Shown one piece after another: positions 43,237 to 55,809 of a DNA stretch of 64,000 bases; position 1 is the first letter of the stretch, and each line of letters begins with the position of its first letter. Below the pieces are notes generated by a model. The model made no database searches and was not told where the DNA came from. It worked only from the letters and a program-made list of their open reading frames with translations. The stretch covers positions 149,858,501-149,922,500 of the forward strand of contig CM075670.1 in NCBI GenBank assembly GCA_037962975.1, written 5' to 3'. The translations under genes and the position numbers were made by a program. The DNA is from Clitoria ternatea. Its lineage: Eukaryota > Streptophyta > Magnoliopsida > Fabales > Fabaceae.

Positions 43237-44147
43237 TGAACTGTTCTTTATAGAGGGTGTAAAGGTGTGATTGTCGAACAATTCAAAATGTACATGAAAC
43301 GTAAAATCTGGTACAAGGAGGTGCTTATACAGATACAAATACGGAGTGCTCTTGTACGCTGGGCGTGGTATAGGGCACTTTTATGGCGGTGTTGCAGTCC
43401 GCCTGGATTAGCTTCTTTTGCTTTGACACAATTAGTGGTTGTACCTGCAGTTATTCTCCGACGCTCAAGTCAGTATCTTGGAATACTATTAGACTTAGAA
43501 AGCAGATCAAAGAGAATTATGCAAGTTAGAGTGTAAGGTTCAGAATTGGGGGGGATCCCTTATACCTTTTTGATGAGGTTTATATACCTGTTACTGGTGC
43601 TCCATTATTGGTAGGACACGTTCCTTGTTTTCTGGCATAATGCAAGAAAGGTAGTGGGTCCCTGTGTCGTTCACGAGCACCATCGCTGTAGTGGGTATTT
43701 CCACTTGCTTGGAAAGCGTTAATGCTTTATTATTTTATTCATTATTCCCTTTTATGCGTGACAGCGTGATTCCCATTTTCAACCTCTCAAGACAGAGTCA
43801 ATCTCGTGCCGCGTTATAAGTATGGGCTCGCTACGCGGTATAGGAAATTCAATATTCCGCCTATGGCTTGGCGGAGTAGTATGCATTGGAAATACTTTAT
43901 GCATGTGTATAAGATATTCAATATTTTCCACCTTGGCAGAGTAATAAGCTTAGGCGGAGTAACATGCCTTGGCGGAGTTACATGCCATGGCGGAGTAACG
44001 TGCCTTGGCGGAGTTACGTGCCCTGGCGGTATGTACTCCGTATAAAAGTAATTATAAGGTATTTGAAACGTACTTCTCCTGTTCAAAATGCTGATCTGGC
44101 AAAGCATTAAAACCATGCTCTTGGGGGCCGGTGTTGGGACCGGATCA
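43237..44147 (-). mobile_element. Element D 5' LTR (911 bp)
   Basis: Same ends and length as the 3' LTR. TATA at 43578-43586. The 18-bp GGCGGAG array lies at 43935-44042, with units at 43935, 43953, 43971, 43989, 44007 and 44025. About 17 differences from the 3' copy. Confidence 0.95.
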
Positions 44148-44809
44148 GTTTATTTTTAACAAAATTTCTTTTATAAGCAGCGGATTTCAAATTACTCACA
44201 ATATTACTTCTCGTCAACCTAATTATTAACAAACTTCAACTTATAACCAAACATGTCTGTATCAGATTTGTTGGTAATTCCATGCTATTTTTAATTAAAA
44301 CTTCTACGTTTTTTTACTTGTTTGTTAAAAAAAAAGGGAATCACATGACCGTTATGTATCCATTCACTTCACCTGTATATTTTAAATTGAACCCTGTCTC
44401 TGAAGTAATTTACTCGGGAGACATGATATTTGTCTTATTAACTGTTGCTCGACACCAAATACATATACATTAATTAGGGATTAAAGATGAATTTTTTAAT
44501 TCTCAAAAAAATTATTTTAAAACTATGGCTATTTTATGAATATGTACCGGTACAATTTTTTATTTAAATTAATATAAAACTTATAATTGAAGATATTCTT
44601 TCGTTTATTTTTCATTTTTAGTAGTAAACATTTAATTGAAACAATCAAATTTAAATGTATTTATTTTAAAATTTAAAAAAATTACTTTGGATGAACACTT
44701 CAATTTTAAAATGTATGATACATGCATGCTCAATATGAAAGTATCGTAGCAATGCCCATTAAATGTTTGGAGTTGTGAACTCTTATAACAAGTTTGATTA
44801 GTAATGAAA

Positions 44810-44844
<35 letters not shown>

Positions 44845-45732
44845 AAATCATTATAAATATATTTATTGAGATTTAACGTAAAAATGTTGTGATATTCATA
44901 TTTCATGTTTCACATATTAAAGTAAAATATTCTCAAAGTTGAGTTATGGTGTATTTGGATAGTTAACTTAATTAAAAGCTTATGTAATAAATTGTTTTTA
45001 AATGGAAACTTATATATTATAAAATTGATTGTAAAACTTGTTGGAATAAGTTATAAATAACTTATTTTGTTAAGTTATATCAATTTACTTATTAAATAAG
45101 TAAAAAATATAGAAGTTGTAAGTTGTTTTCATAAGTTATTCATAGGTTTTTCAAACTCACCCTTAATCTATTTACCTAATGATTTTAACCAATTATTGAA
45201 CATACTACATCCGGTTCCAAATATAAGTAAAAGTACCTAATTTTACATATTAAGAATAATGATTAGGAGTAGTTATTTGTATTAATGTTATCAAATATTT
45301 GATGTAGTTTCTTAAGATACTCTTGATATCATTTATTGTGCAGAGAATCAATTGTGTTAAGAATATATATGAGAAAGATATATTTGACAAACAAACAATT
45401 AATGACATTAAAAAAGTATGATTTTGTTTATATTTACGGGACACAAAATTTCCACTAAAATTTACTTATATTTGGAACTAAAAGTAGTATTATATATGAT
45501 CGGAGATCAAGTTACACCAATGTAACTTTAAGTATATTGTTACACCTTTAATAAGTTATAATTCAACGGTTAGATAGATCAATGTCAAATTTTATCAAAA
45601 TCGAACAACCTTAGATATATAATCAAAGAGAACATTCATATATATATATATATATATATAAGAGTTAATTTTGTTACATAGGAATAATGTACCAAATAAT
45701 TTTAGAAGTCTAAATTTTTACACATATCATTT
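44148..45732. other. AT-rich spacer
   Basis: No gene or transposon domain is recognised. Two (TA)n tracts occur, near 44813-44841 and 45636-45660. Confidence 0.7.
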
Positions 45733-46017
45733 ATGATCTATCCAGTATCGGGTACCATACTTCAATTTATGATATTTTGCACTAGTCAAATGCGAATTCG
45801 ATATTATTTCCTTAAGTCCAACGAGGACCTAATGGTCTTGTATTCCCTCAAACACATACCGGTGTCTCACGTATATGGATATGTTAACCTGAGCGCGGTT
45901 TTCACGTATAAGGATATTTTGCACGGGTCCAACGTGGATCTCAAGGTCTTAGTACTCACACAAGTTTGGTACCCTATACTGGATATGCTAACCTATCTAC
46001 TAAATTGTATCTTGTAG
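45733..46017 (-). mobile_element. Relic E: possible 3' LTR fragment
   Basis: TTTATGATATTTTGCA and GTCCAACGAGGACCTAATGG near 45770-45840 resemble TTTATGATCTTTTACA and GTCCAATGAGGATTTCAAGG near 58164-58235, on the other side of relic E. Two similar sequences flanking the relic would fit LTR copies. Similarity is patchy and the ends are not resolved. Confidence 0.3.
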
Positions 46018-46019
46018 GT

Positions 46020-46940
46020 GAGACGACAAACAACATCCTTAAATAGATGTCGGAAGAAGTTAAAGCAAAGAATTTTGATACTGTTGATCAAGAGAACTAC
46101 ACTCTGCCGAAACAATCTATTGCCAAAATTGTGAGCATGTTGGTAGAGACAATGTAGTGTTGAATCAAAAACTTGACTCTTCTTCAGAGATAAAGAAGCG
46201 CCACTGTGGCAAAGGTTCGATGAAGAGACAACCCAAGAAGTCAAGGAAAGATTAAGGTCAGGATAGAAATAAAGATAGGGTTGGTGTTTCTAGAGCCCAA
46301 GCCTCAACTATTGGTTCTTAACAAGAAAATCCTGGTGAACCACTAACTAAGGCCATATCGACCTAAAGGGATTTTGAGCCCGAACTCTTTTCCTTCAACA
46401 TCTCTTGCTTCTTAGAATCCAAGATAGGGAATAAACTAGTGTGTAATGTTCCTTATCGCTTGAAAAATGACCTAATTGTGGAGCAAGTCAACAACGCTGA
46501 TATGAGGGTGATCTAGAACACTATGGAAACGTGCAAGTGTGATTCAATCCATTGCCAAATCTTACCTCGTGTTTGTCAAAGCTCATCAGTGCCATGTTGT
46601 TATGGTTGCCGCTGAAGCGGCTAAAGGTGTAGTTGATAAGGCTAGAGAAGTCACTAAAGAGACTTTGAAGAAGGCTAAGACGTGGAAGTGGATAAGAAGA
46701 AGGCATCTAAAGGTGACCTTAAAGTGGTGGAGTCCACTAATGCTCTGATGGCCTTATGAAAAACATTTGATGACTTGAAGCGGGAGTGGTTTGAAATAGA
46801 GAAGGCCATGATCGATATGGAGATATAAAGAAAGCCTTGAAGGATAAGGAAGCAACTTGAAAACAACAAAGAGAAATGTATAAGAAAGCTGCCAAAGTCA
46901 CTTTTAGTAATGTGATTCAACAACTAATTTGTTGTAATTT
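46020..46940 (+). pseudogene. Relic E: decayed coiled-coil coding remnant, antisense to the element
   Basis: Plus-strand remnants of a charged, helical protein in several frames, best seen at 46590-46680 (VAAEAAKGVVDKAREVTKET) with later Lys/Glu-rich pieces. Its position, antisense to the gag at 57070 and upstream of a hairpin array, parallels the antisense gene of element D. Stops and shifts are frequent. I did not recognise the gypsy-type transposon domain itself. Confidence 0.4.
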
Positions 46941-47429
46941 TGTTGTTTAATTGAATACCTATGGTATTGTCCTTTTTCACGAATTTCATGGTGAAATATT
47001 GTATAGTATGTGTTGGGGTCAGTATCTGAAACCATCTATAGATCCCTATCTGGTTTTGCCTTTGCCTGATCGTCAATCTATGGAGGTGCGGGAATGTCAA
47101 AGGAAGAAGGATTTAAAGAAGAGGAAACCATCTTGAATGGTAATCAAAATGATTATGCCATTTTACTTTTTCCTTAATCGATGTGTGATGTAAGCTTTTT
47201 GTTTTTACGCCTTATGTTGGGATGAGCTCTAACATGATTAATTATGATTTCCTATTTGTTGTTTTTTCTTTCTTGAATTGTTGCAGCCATTGTGACCATA
47301 TCTTTTTTGACAAGTTTTTTTTAATACAAGGCGTTAAGCCCATTAGTTTGAGAAATAACAGTCTTTTGTGCATGAATCATTACTTTTTAAATTTTTCATA
47401 TCGGCTTAATAATCCTGAATCAAATTAAG

Positions 47430-48715
47430 AAACTCACTTCATGATCAACTTAATCACTCAACAAGGTTAAGTAACTAATCACGTTTATATAGGGTGATTA
47501 GTTTCACCACTCATTAGGGTTTAACTTGTTAGCTCCTACCGGGTAACTAATCATACCGCTAGTTGGGAGCTAAGTTACTAATCACACTCATACTGAGTAA
47601 TTAACTTTGTCACTCATTGGGGTTTAACTAGTTACACTCACATCAGGTAACTAATCACACATTCATCAAGGTTAATATACTAAGCACACTCATATCGGGT
47701 GATTAGTTTTGCTACTCATTGAAGTTTAACTAGATACTCTCATATTGGGTAGCTAGCCTCACCACTTATCAGGGTTATGGTACTAATCACACTCATTGGG
47801 TGATTAGTTTTACCACCTGATCCAGTCTCAATACCGGTATCCGATCTGTAAGACATATTTCAACGTCTTTGTCAAGACATCTACTTGTAACCGGTGTCAT
47901 CGGTATACATCCAGACTGTAATTCCGTATCAGGCGTTCTCCCTATACCGGTTGTTCAGGATAACACCATGACACCGGACAACACACACGTCACTCGCTAA
48001 AGACAAGGATTCTTGCTACAGGGATCGATCAATAATTCCCTGCACTACGAGCCAAATTCTGCTCACAGGGATGGTCAACTTGTTCCCTAGTCCTAGTCTA
48101 TATTCTCCATGCTCAATATAAAATAGCCACTTGACCCAATCATGCTGGTAAGTGCGCAATAAAATAATGCTAATGGGAGTTAGTGGTTCCCCACTAACGA
48201 GTCCTCGTAAAACGAGCCAATCAGGTATATGAACTCATTTCATTAATGAAGTGAGGGATCTTCAACTGAATTTATGAACGATTACTCTCTGAAATACATT
48301 CCTTACTTGGAATATCATCACTGACTTGAGCATCGGAGAATAATTACAGGTACCACCACCAATTGAGTCAAGGCAAAGAAAACAACTTCAGGCGGACTAC
48401 TACACCGCCACAGAGTGAGTTACACTCCGCCCTAGTGTGGATTATACTCCGCCCAATACACAAAGACACTCTGTATTTGCATCTGTATAACATACCCTTG
48501 TATCAGATTGACATTACATGTACATTTTGAGCTGTTTCAGAATCATAACTTTACACCCCTTGTAAAGGACAGTTCACCACTTGTTTGGGGTTTTACTAGT
48601 TACTCTCATATTGGATAACTAGCTTCACCATTCGTCAGGGATAAGGTATAAACCATACTTATATCAAGTGATTAGCTTTATATAGTTGTGTCACTCAATG
48701 ATGCTTCACTATCTC
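47430..48715. repeat. Relic E: degenerate tandem array with ACTAATCAC/GTGATTAGT hairpins
   Basis: Irregular ~50- and ~100-bp units of the type ACTAATCAC, spacer, GTGATTAGT, CACTCATTGGGGTTTAACTAG. At 47472-47500 and 47791-47815 the 9-base arms ACTAATCAC and GTGATTAGT are perfect inverted repeats around 9-11 bases. A third copy at about 47680 has one mismatch. The array is interrupted by the solo LTR 47818-48576 and resumes to about 48715. 46941-47429 holds nothing recognised. Confidence 0.75.
47818..48576 (+). mobile_element. Solo LTR of the element D family, inverted
   Basis: The reverse complement starts TGAACTGTCCTTTACAAGG and aligns with the D LTR start. It shares the CAATTGGTGG, CTCAAGTCAGT and GGCGGTGT blocks, and its other end reads ACTGGATCA like D's ACCGGATCA. 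It is flanked by CCACC and CCACT (one change), consistent with a target duplication inside the relic E array. No internal region is present. At 759 bp it is shorter and clearly diverged from D, and it lacks D's 18-bp array although GGCGGAG words remain near its U5 end. Confidence 0.8.
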
Positions 48716-48954
48716 ATTTAGTTCATGCCACTCTTAGGGGGAAAACGCAAATGGTAATCTTGTAGTTGATATCATTCTACAAGAACTTTTAAAAATAAAA
48801 CAGACTAGAGTTTGTAATTCTTCTTTTATTAACTGAATATACATCGAGATATACCAAGATGTGTCTCGTTAAACCTCCTTAGGGAAAACCTAGTGGGAAA
48901 TAACCCTAAGGTAGTTGAACTAAGGTCATCTTTGTCCTTCTAAGGGGTCCTATC

Positions 48955-50239
48955 TGTTGGAAATATGCACTAAAAGCCTATATAGGACACATCATTTTGA
49001 ATAAGTCATTTTTTGTTAAATAGTTTAACAACCTTTATTTATCCTTGGAGTAATAGATCATATGAGAGTTATTCCTAAAATGTCCCTAGTCAAGTATTTA
49101 TGTGGGGACATATAAATACATTAAGACTAGTATGTGAGTGTACTGATGATCTGATCTCACAGATCATGGATATAAATGATATCAAGTCTTCATACGGGTA
49201 CACATTAAGAGTAATGATGTACTGGACAAACCTACCATGAGAACATTGCATGGATTGTTACATGAATGTCATAAACGATTCTCAATGTGATAATGGTATA
49301 TGTAGTCCTTTAACCTAAAGTCACTACGATTCCTACATAAGGAGTTTGTTGTTTTAATACAATCAAACGTCTTCTGTAACAAGAGGACTATAAAGGTTGT
49401 GGTTAGGTAATGAACAAATTATACAAAGGGTTGTGAGTGATGTAGATGGGATTTGTCTCTCCTATATGACAGGAGTGATATCTATAGGCCACTTGATGGA
49501 GTGACACTAAGGAAATGCATGACCATGCTAGAAAGAATAAATATTGGATATTTATTTGGATAAAGTCTACTCCGGTATCAAGTAAAATAAATTGAACCGT
49601 ACAAGGATGACGCGACCATGCCTTGGGCCCAATTAGGATATCGTGACAAAAGGAACAAACATATAAAATAATTATCACTTATAGGTTATGTTGATAATAA
49701 ATAATATTCGGACATAATGATGCATTGCTAGATGCCGATCTTATTTTATATTAATAATAAAATAGTTTATTATTAATATAACTGAGTATTTTACCTATAG
49801 GGTTACACACATAGAGTAAGCCCATCAGAAAATAGCTTTTTATTTTAGTTGGACTAAAATAAAACTATTGGGCCTAACTCATTTAGAATGAGTAAGGAAC
49901 CCAGTCTTTAGAGAGCAAATTAGGTCAAACCTAAGCCTATAAATAGAGCATAATATGCTCATAGGCAGCTAACCAAAAAGAGACATAAAATACGCAAAAG
50001 TTGCAAAAGCTACACGCTGTCAAACTAGCATTTGGAAGGTGTAGCATTTCTGGTAGGAGTACTCGTGTGGACTCCTAAAGGACGAGGCTATGACTGCTTC
50101 GATTCGATTTTCTTCAAGAGGTAATCCTAAAACGTAATATTTATTTTTGTGCTTGTCTTATGCTTTGAAACACGACGCTTTGCAAATCCTATGGGAATCC
50201 TTGTATTTCCGCTGCTCATGCACTAGGGATTCCCTAATA
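48955..50239 (+). mobile_element. Element F 5' LTR
   Basis: 1285 bp. A TATA box CTATAAATAGAG at 49938-49949 lies in a block that is missing from the 3' LTR. Confidence 0.9.
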
Positions 50240-50240
50240 G

Positions 50241-50252
50241 TGGTATCAAAGC
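50241..50252 (+). other. Element F primer-binding site
   Basis: TGGTATCAAAGC, one base different from the usual Met-tRNA complement TGGTATCAGAGC, one base after the LTR end. Confidence 0.85.
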
Positions 50253-53200
50253 TTGATTGCAAAACCGTGTTTTGGGTTTGTTTAAAGAACATGTAAAAAT
50301 AAAATAAAATTTCTTTTACGAAAAGAATTGTAAAGGTTGAATCCTTTTGCAAAGGTTGCATCTTTTATTAGATATGTTGCAAAAGTTACATTTTTAATGA
50401 GATATTATGTAAAGGTTGCATTTTTTTATGAGATATATTGCAAAGGTTACACCTTTTGAAGCTGATATCAATTTATTTTTGTTTTATGTATATTGATTGC
50501 TTTTCTCAACATTTTAATTAAAGAACATGTTTTTGGGATGTGCTTTATTATATGAACATGTTGTATGTTACAATGGTGATTGTTTTATATGTGTTCTAAT
50601 TATAAGGCATGTTTTATGTTTGTTTAATTAAATTGAAATCAAGAGTTGTATGCAATACACGTCTATATACTTTCTCTTTTCTAATATGAATTATTCATGT
50701 GAGATTGTGTTTAGAAAGTTTAAGAGTTAAACCCTAGCCGTAATGAAAGCTAGGATTCAAAAGTTGAAACCTAGTCGTAATTGTATTTTATTTATTTGTA
50801 AATGTTACAAATAAAATATTTTATTTAAATATCATATATTAAATTTGATTTGTAAAAGTTGCAAATCAAATGTTAATTGTTTGTTAAATTTAAAGTTTGT
50901 AAGAGTTAAAAATTTAAATAATTTATTCTTATTAATTTTAATAGGATTTGTATCGTATGTGATCTTTTTAAAATTAATATGATTTGTAAGAAATACAAAT
51001 TGATTTATATTTATTAAATTTGATCTGATTTGTAATTGTTACAAATAGAAGATAAGATCTTTATTAAATTTAATAATTTTAAAATCAAATATTTAATCCT
51101 TAATAAATTTGATAGGATTTGCAAAAGCTACAAATTAAAGATAAAATTTTTATCAAATTTAATAGAATTCAAAATAAAATATCTTGAACTCTAGAGATAA
51201 GGTCTAAAATTTAAACCTTGATCGTTCCTAAAAAATAGAATGATTGTTGGGACTCTAGAGATAAGGTTTAAAAGTTAAACCTTAACTTTTCCTATTTTAG
51301 GATAATTGTAAGGGTCAAAAGATAAGGTTTAAAAGTTAAACCTTGGCCGTTTCAAAATTTAAGATTTTAAATTGTTTGAAATCATAACCGAATATTTTGA
51401 GCTGTTAATGGTCAGTGGGATTCTGGCTAGGAAAGACTTGATACTTAAGCGGTGACTCCGGACCCACCTCTTTTTCCTGGGAACTAACCTGATTACAATA
51501 CTAAATTTTTTGGTTGGAACACCCCTTGACCCTGTTTGTTGAACGGTCAACGGAGCCGCCAAACTTCTTTACGTAGTTTTGCTTTTATGATCCCGTGTGT
51601 TTAATTATGAGTTTTAAAATTTATTTTATTTTAAATACAATTGATTACTCTATTAATTGATTAATTAACACGTCCAGCGATGAATGGTTATGGTCTTAGA
51701 TTTTTTTTATTTAATTTTAAATATAGCCTGCATGCTGTGCCTTTCTCTATTCTTAAATTTCTTCTCTCAACCTTTCACTCGTATGTAAAACGAGTTTTCT
51801 TTATTACATTGTACTCTTGGAAAAGCCAACAAGATGGATACCTAGAAGAAACCTAGAGTGGTGACTCTTGGTGGATATGATCTTGAAAGGAACAAAGGAG
51901 TGGTGACTCCAGGAGAATGGTGGTTTCAAGAGGTAAGACTTCATGAAGTGAAGACACTATAGTTCCTTTAGATTTATTTTATTTTATTTATTTTCTAGGA
52001 AGACCATAACTATCTCACAATTTTGATTGCATGTTTTGGGGTTTTATTTTACGTTAAAGCGTTTAATGAAAGTCGGTAATGATCAATAAGAAAATTAAAA
52101 TCCCTCAAGCCCGACAATCATACCTTCCAATAAGTAATAACGTCTAACTTGATATAGATAAAGTGTAGGTCACATCATAGTTGGGTGCCTTTATTTATGT
52201 TTAGTAGGACATATTGGATAGTTGGATTATCTAAGTATAACTTATTAAGTTTTATTCAAATAGACATTTTTCAATTGGATTGGAAAAGCCTAAAGGTATG
52301 AACAGTCTAAAACGCGTTCCAATAAACAACAATCATCAATGCTAGTTTCAATAAAGTGTAGGTTCTGCCAAAGCAGGGTGATTTTATTGATATTAGTAAA
52401 GGATGATGGATAATTGGATTATCCAACCATTTGTTATTGGACTTATCTAGGTAACTTTAATCAGATTGAAGAATCTAGAAACATTAATATTAAATTTAAA
52501 TGCCTTCTAATAATTAACACTCATCGAGACTAATGTCAATAAATAGTGTGCCTGCCATAGCAGGGTGCTATCATTTATTCTAGTAAGGCGCGACGGGATA
52601 ATTGTAATATCCAAATTATTTTTATTAGGCCTAAACTTAACTAAGTTTTTCAATTGGATTGAAAATAACTTAGAGGCGTAAGGATTAAGCTTAAATTCAT
52701 AAGATGAATAAGGGTAAAAAATTACCCACTCAATCATCCAAGAGTTGCATGAGATACAATTGGAAATGTGTTTCTTACCTAAATAACCAAGGGTTGGGCG
52801 ATCAGCCAAAGCTGACTCAACACTAGGCCAAATATGGATCTTGGCCCACTAGAAAAATCTTCCAACGGGATTTTTTATGATTCAGTGAGGGTATTTGTTT
52901 TGAATCAAAATAGTGGGAGACAACATATTTATTTAATGACCAAAATTTAAATATGTTTTGAATAGAAGTGATAGATTTGCATGTAATTTGTTTTAGAATA
53001 ACCATGACAAACCAAATATTGTTTTGTTGCAATCTATCCTTTGGAAGGACACTTTATCTGGAAAAATGTCTAGATAGGTATCAAGACTTGAGAATTATCT
53101 TCAATAAAGAGGAAGTGGCAGTGTGTCATGTTTGGCTTATATATCATCTATGGTTGGGTCTTGAATACCCTATGGAGTCTGCATAAACTCTGAGTTGTAA

Positions 53201-53869
53201 AAGGAAATATGAATATAGGGAGATATACGATATGATCGTATACAGACTCTATTAAGGCCGAGTTAGTCTAGAAGTCTAAAAGGTGATCAAGAAAGGAAAT
53301 TGTTTCCAGTTTTAGCCAAATAAGACATTGAAATATTTGTCTAAAGAACTTAAAAGAGTTTAAAAGAAAGAGAAGTAAGACTTCCACTACAAGTCATGTT
53401 ATAGAAGTCAAGTTATTTTACTTCACTAACATTAGTATCAGATACTAGTAGTAGATCTCAAATTTTGAAAGATCAAGGAAGTAGATCACTTGCTAAGGGT
53501 GGAGAAATCTGTGTAAAATTGAGCAAAAGTTGCTACAATAAAGATAAGATCTTTACTTATTGGGATAGTTAGTGAATAGACATTGTATATATTGTTTCTT
53601 ATTGGACAAGAAATTTTTTTAATATAAAATAACTTTATTTCTTCAAAAGGATATTGATGCACAATTGAATAATGGATTCCACATCCTAAATCTCAAAACA
53701 CCCATCTATAACAACTGTCAAAGTAGGTTAAAATGGGTGATTTTGAACCTTACTTACATGGTATTGTCTCCTAAGGTAAATGAATAAGAAACACATTTCT
53801 GAATACCATTAATGTGGTTATATGGACTCTTTTGATTTTAGAATCAATTTAGACATGTAAATCTTATTT
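50253..53869 (+). pseudogene. Element F gag/protease region, unrecognisable
   Basis: Expected position of gag and protease. Simple-sequence decay (many AAATTTGTAA-like stretches up to 51200) and numerous stops leave no domain I can name. Confidence 0.4.
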
Positions 53870-54310
53870 ATTGGAGAGATAATTGAGACCTCATTCATTG
53901 AAAAGATGAGTAATCTATTATTTAATACATGACGATGTATGTGGGCCTATTGGAACAATAACTAGATATGTTTTTCAATACTTCAACATACTAATTGAAA
54001 AGTCAACGAGTATGGATTTATGTAACATAAGTTATAAAGTCTTTAAAAAGTTCAAAGAATTCATAATGAAGTGAAAAACCAAATTGGCAAGATAATTAAA
54101 GCTCTTGATTAGATCAAGATAGCAAATAATTTGAGCTACAAGTTTGATAACTATCTAATAGAGTGAGAGATTACCTCTTAACTCATTCCTCATGGAATGC
54201 CATAATAGCATCTCTACGTGGAAAAGTCAAACCTTGTTGGACATAGTTTGATTATTGATTATTATCAAATATCTCTAACTCCTTTATTAACAAAATTTCC
54301 ACACTTAACC
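53870..54310 (+). pseudogene. Element F integrase remnant
   Basis: Copia integrase fragments in shifting frames: DDVCGPIGT near 53930-53960 (catalytic-core start) and NQIGKIIKAL near 54076-54110, followed by a decayed match to the second catalytic block and SYKFDNYL. Multiple stops. Confidence 0.65.
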
Positions 54311-54819
54311 ATGTTCCATCTTAGACTTTCTTAAAGAAACCATATATGATATGGACTAGGAAGAAACCTAGTGTGTCTTTACTAATAATTTGGAACTATG
54401 ATGCTTCTATAGAGTATCCAACTCTGACAAGGTCAGATCCAAATTGGATAAATGTCTTCTGTGAGATACCTAAAGAAAGCTAAGGGTTATCATTTCTACA
54501 ATCCATCTGAGAACAAAAGGCTTGTTGCTTAGAATGTTGTATTCTTGAATAAGAGTACATCTCTTAAAAAATCAGTGGGAGGATAGTAGAACTTGAAGAA
54601 ATTTAAGTATGACAAAGCATTCAAAAATCAAGGATGGACTTGGAGCAGAAATCACAAAATGTTATGACATCATTAGCTCTGGTAGCACAAGACTTGCGTA
54701 AGATCAAATAGGATATGTAACAAAATCTGAAAGATATGGATATCTTATAAATCAGGAAGGAGGTATATTGCTAATTGATCAAGTTTCTTATGAAGAGGCC
54801 AATACAAGTTTAAATTCTA

Positions 54820-55220
54820 AGACATTGCATAAGACCATGGGATTTGAAATGGGCTCCATGTATATTAACAAGGTACGAACCTTAGTTGACGCACCTAAAG
54901 GGTAAAACCTATAGGATGCAAGTGGGTTTTCAAAAGGAAAACTAAACATAGATGGTAACAAAAGTACCTTAAAAGCAAGATTGAAAAAATTCAATTAGCT
55001 TAAAAACCAATTAGATCCTGCTTGTTGTAGCAGTATACCACCATTATGAGATATAGTAGATAGATGTCAAGATGGAAATCATCTTAAGGATGTGTATGTG
55101 ACACAACCTAAGGGCCTTTTATGCCTGAAACATCTAGGAAGGTATGTGAATTGTAAATATTCTATTTATGGACTAAAGAAAGCTTTTAGAAGCTAGAATC
55201 TTCATTAAAGAATGAAGATA
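54820..55220 (+). pseudogene. Element F reverse transcriptase remnant
   Basis: Fragments GSMYINKVRTLVDAPKG near 54850-54905 and VYVTQPKG near 55095-55120, then YSIYGLKKAFRS near 55155-55195, in more than one frame. These are copia RT blocks. The catalytic DD region is not recognisable. Confidence 0.75.
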
Positions 55221-55579
55221 AATCTTGTGACTAACAAAAGGTGAGTAACTACACAATTATAGTTCTAGTATTACATGTAGAAGACATGCTTCTTCTAAAA
55301 CTAATAATATTCTCATTCTATAGTCAAGAGTATCCTTAAACACTTAAGAATGGAAGATGAGCTCGTTGTAAAGGTTACATTGATGCCAATCTTTTGATTA
55401 ATTTGAAAGACTTAAGATTACAATCAAAATATATGTGTTGTTAAGATGGTTGCGATGTATGCTTGAAAGGTTCAAAGCAAGAAACAATCGTTGGTTCTAC
55501 TAACAAATTTAAGTATTTTGCTATGTTAAATTACAAAATAAGTCAATTTACATTTAATCATTCCAAATGTTTTGTACCC

Positions 55580-55790
55580 TATAAGTTTCCACTGTGATGA
55601 CAATGGAACCATAGAACAATATAAGGAAGTGGATTAATCCAAGCATATACTTAAGTAGTTCCATCTTTGGAAAATGTGAAAATATGCAATGTGTATACCA
55701 ACAAAATTGTTGGGAACCCACTAGTAAAACCGCTTACGTAGTAAAAGCATAAGGGCACTGTAGAAGTCATTGGGCATTAACCTTATCGGC
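55580..55790 (+). pseudogene. Element F RNase H end remnant
   Basis: DDNGTIEQYKEVD-SKHIL near 55595-55655 (with a stop) matches the C-terminal copia RNase H block, and the sequence runs down to the PPT AAGTGGGAGA at 55799-55808. Confidence 0.7.
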
Positions 55791-55809
55791 TCAAGTGCAA
55801 GTGGGAGAT

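Larger units (their letters stand above)
32029..44147 (-). mobile_element. Element D: Tat-lineage Ty3/gypsy retrotransposon with antisense gene
   Basis: 12,119 bp, flanked by GTTTC (32024-32028) and GTTTA (44148-44152), a target-site duplication with one change. Minus-strand order: 5' LTR (44147-43237), PBS, gag, protease, RT, RNase H, second archaeal-type RNase H, integrase, two tandem arrays, a gene on the opposite strand, PPT and 3' LTR (32939-32029). The dual RNase H and 3' antisense ORF are hallmarks of the Tat/Retand group. Both LTRs are 911 bp and differ at about 17 positions (~2%). The element is defective: several stops and frameshifts occur in pol. Confidence 0.95.

Noticed and set aside
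45733..46017. 94-codon ORF as a host gene
   Set aside because: No domain; repeated phrases inside it and similarity to 58160-58240 point to a repeat.
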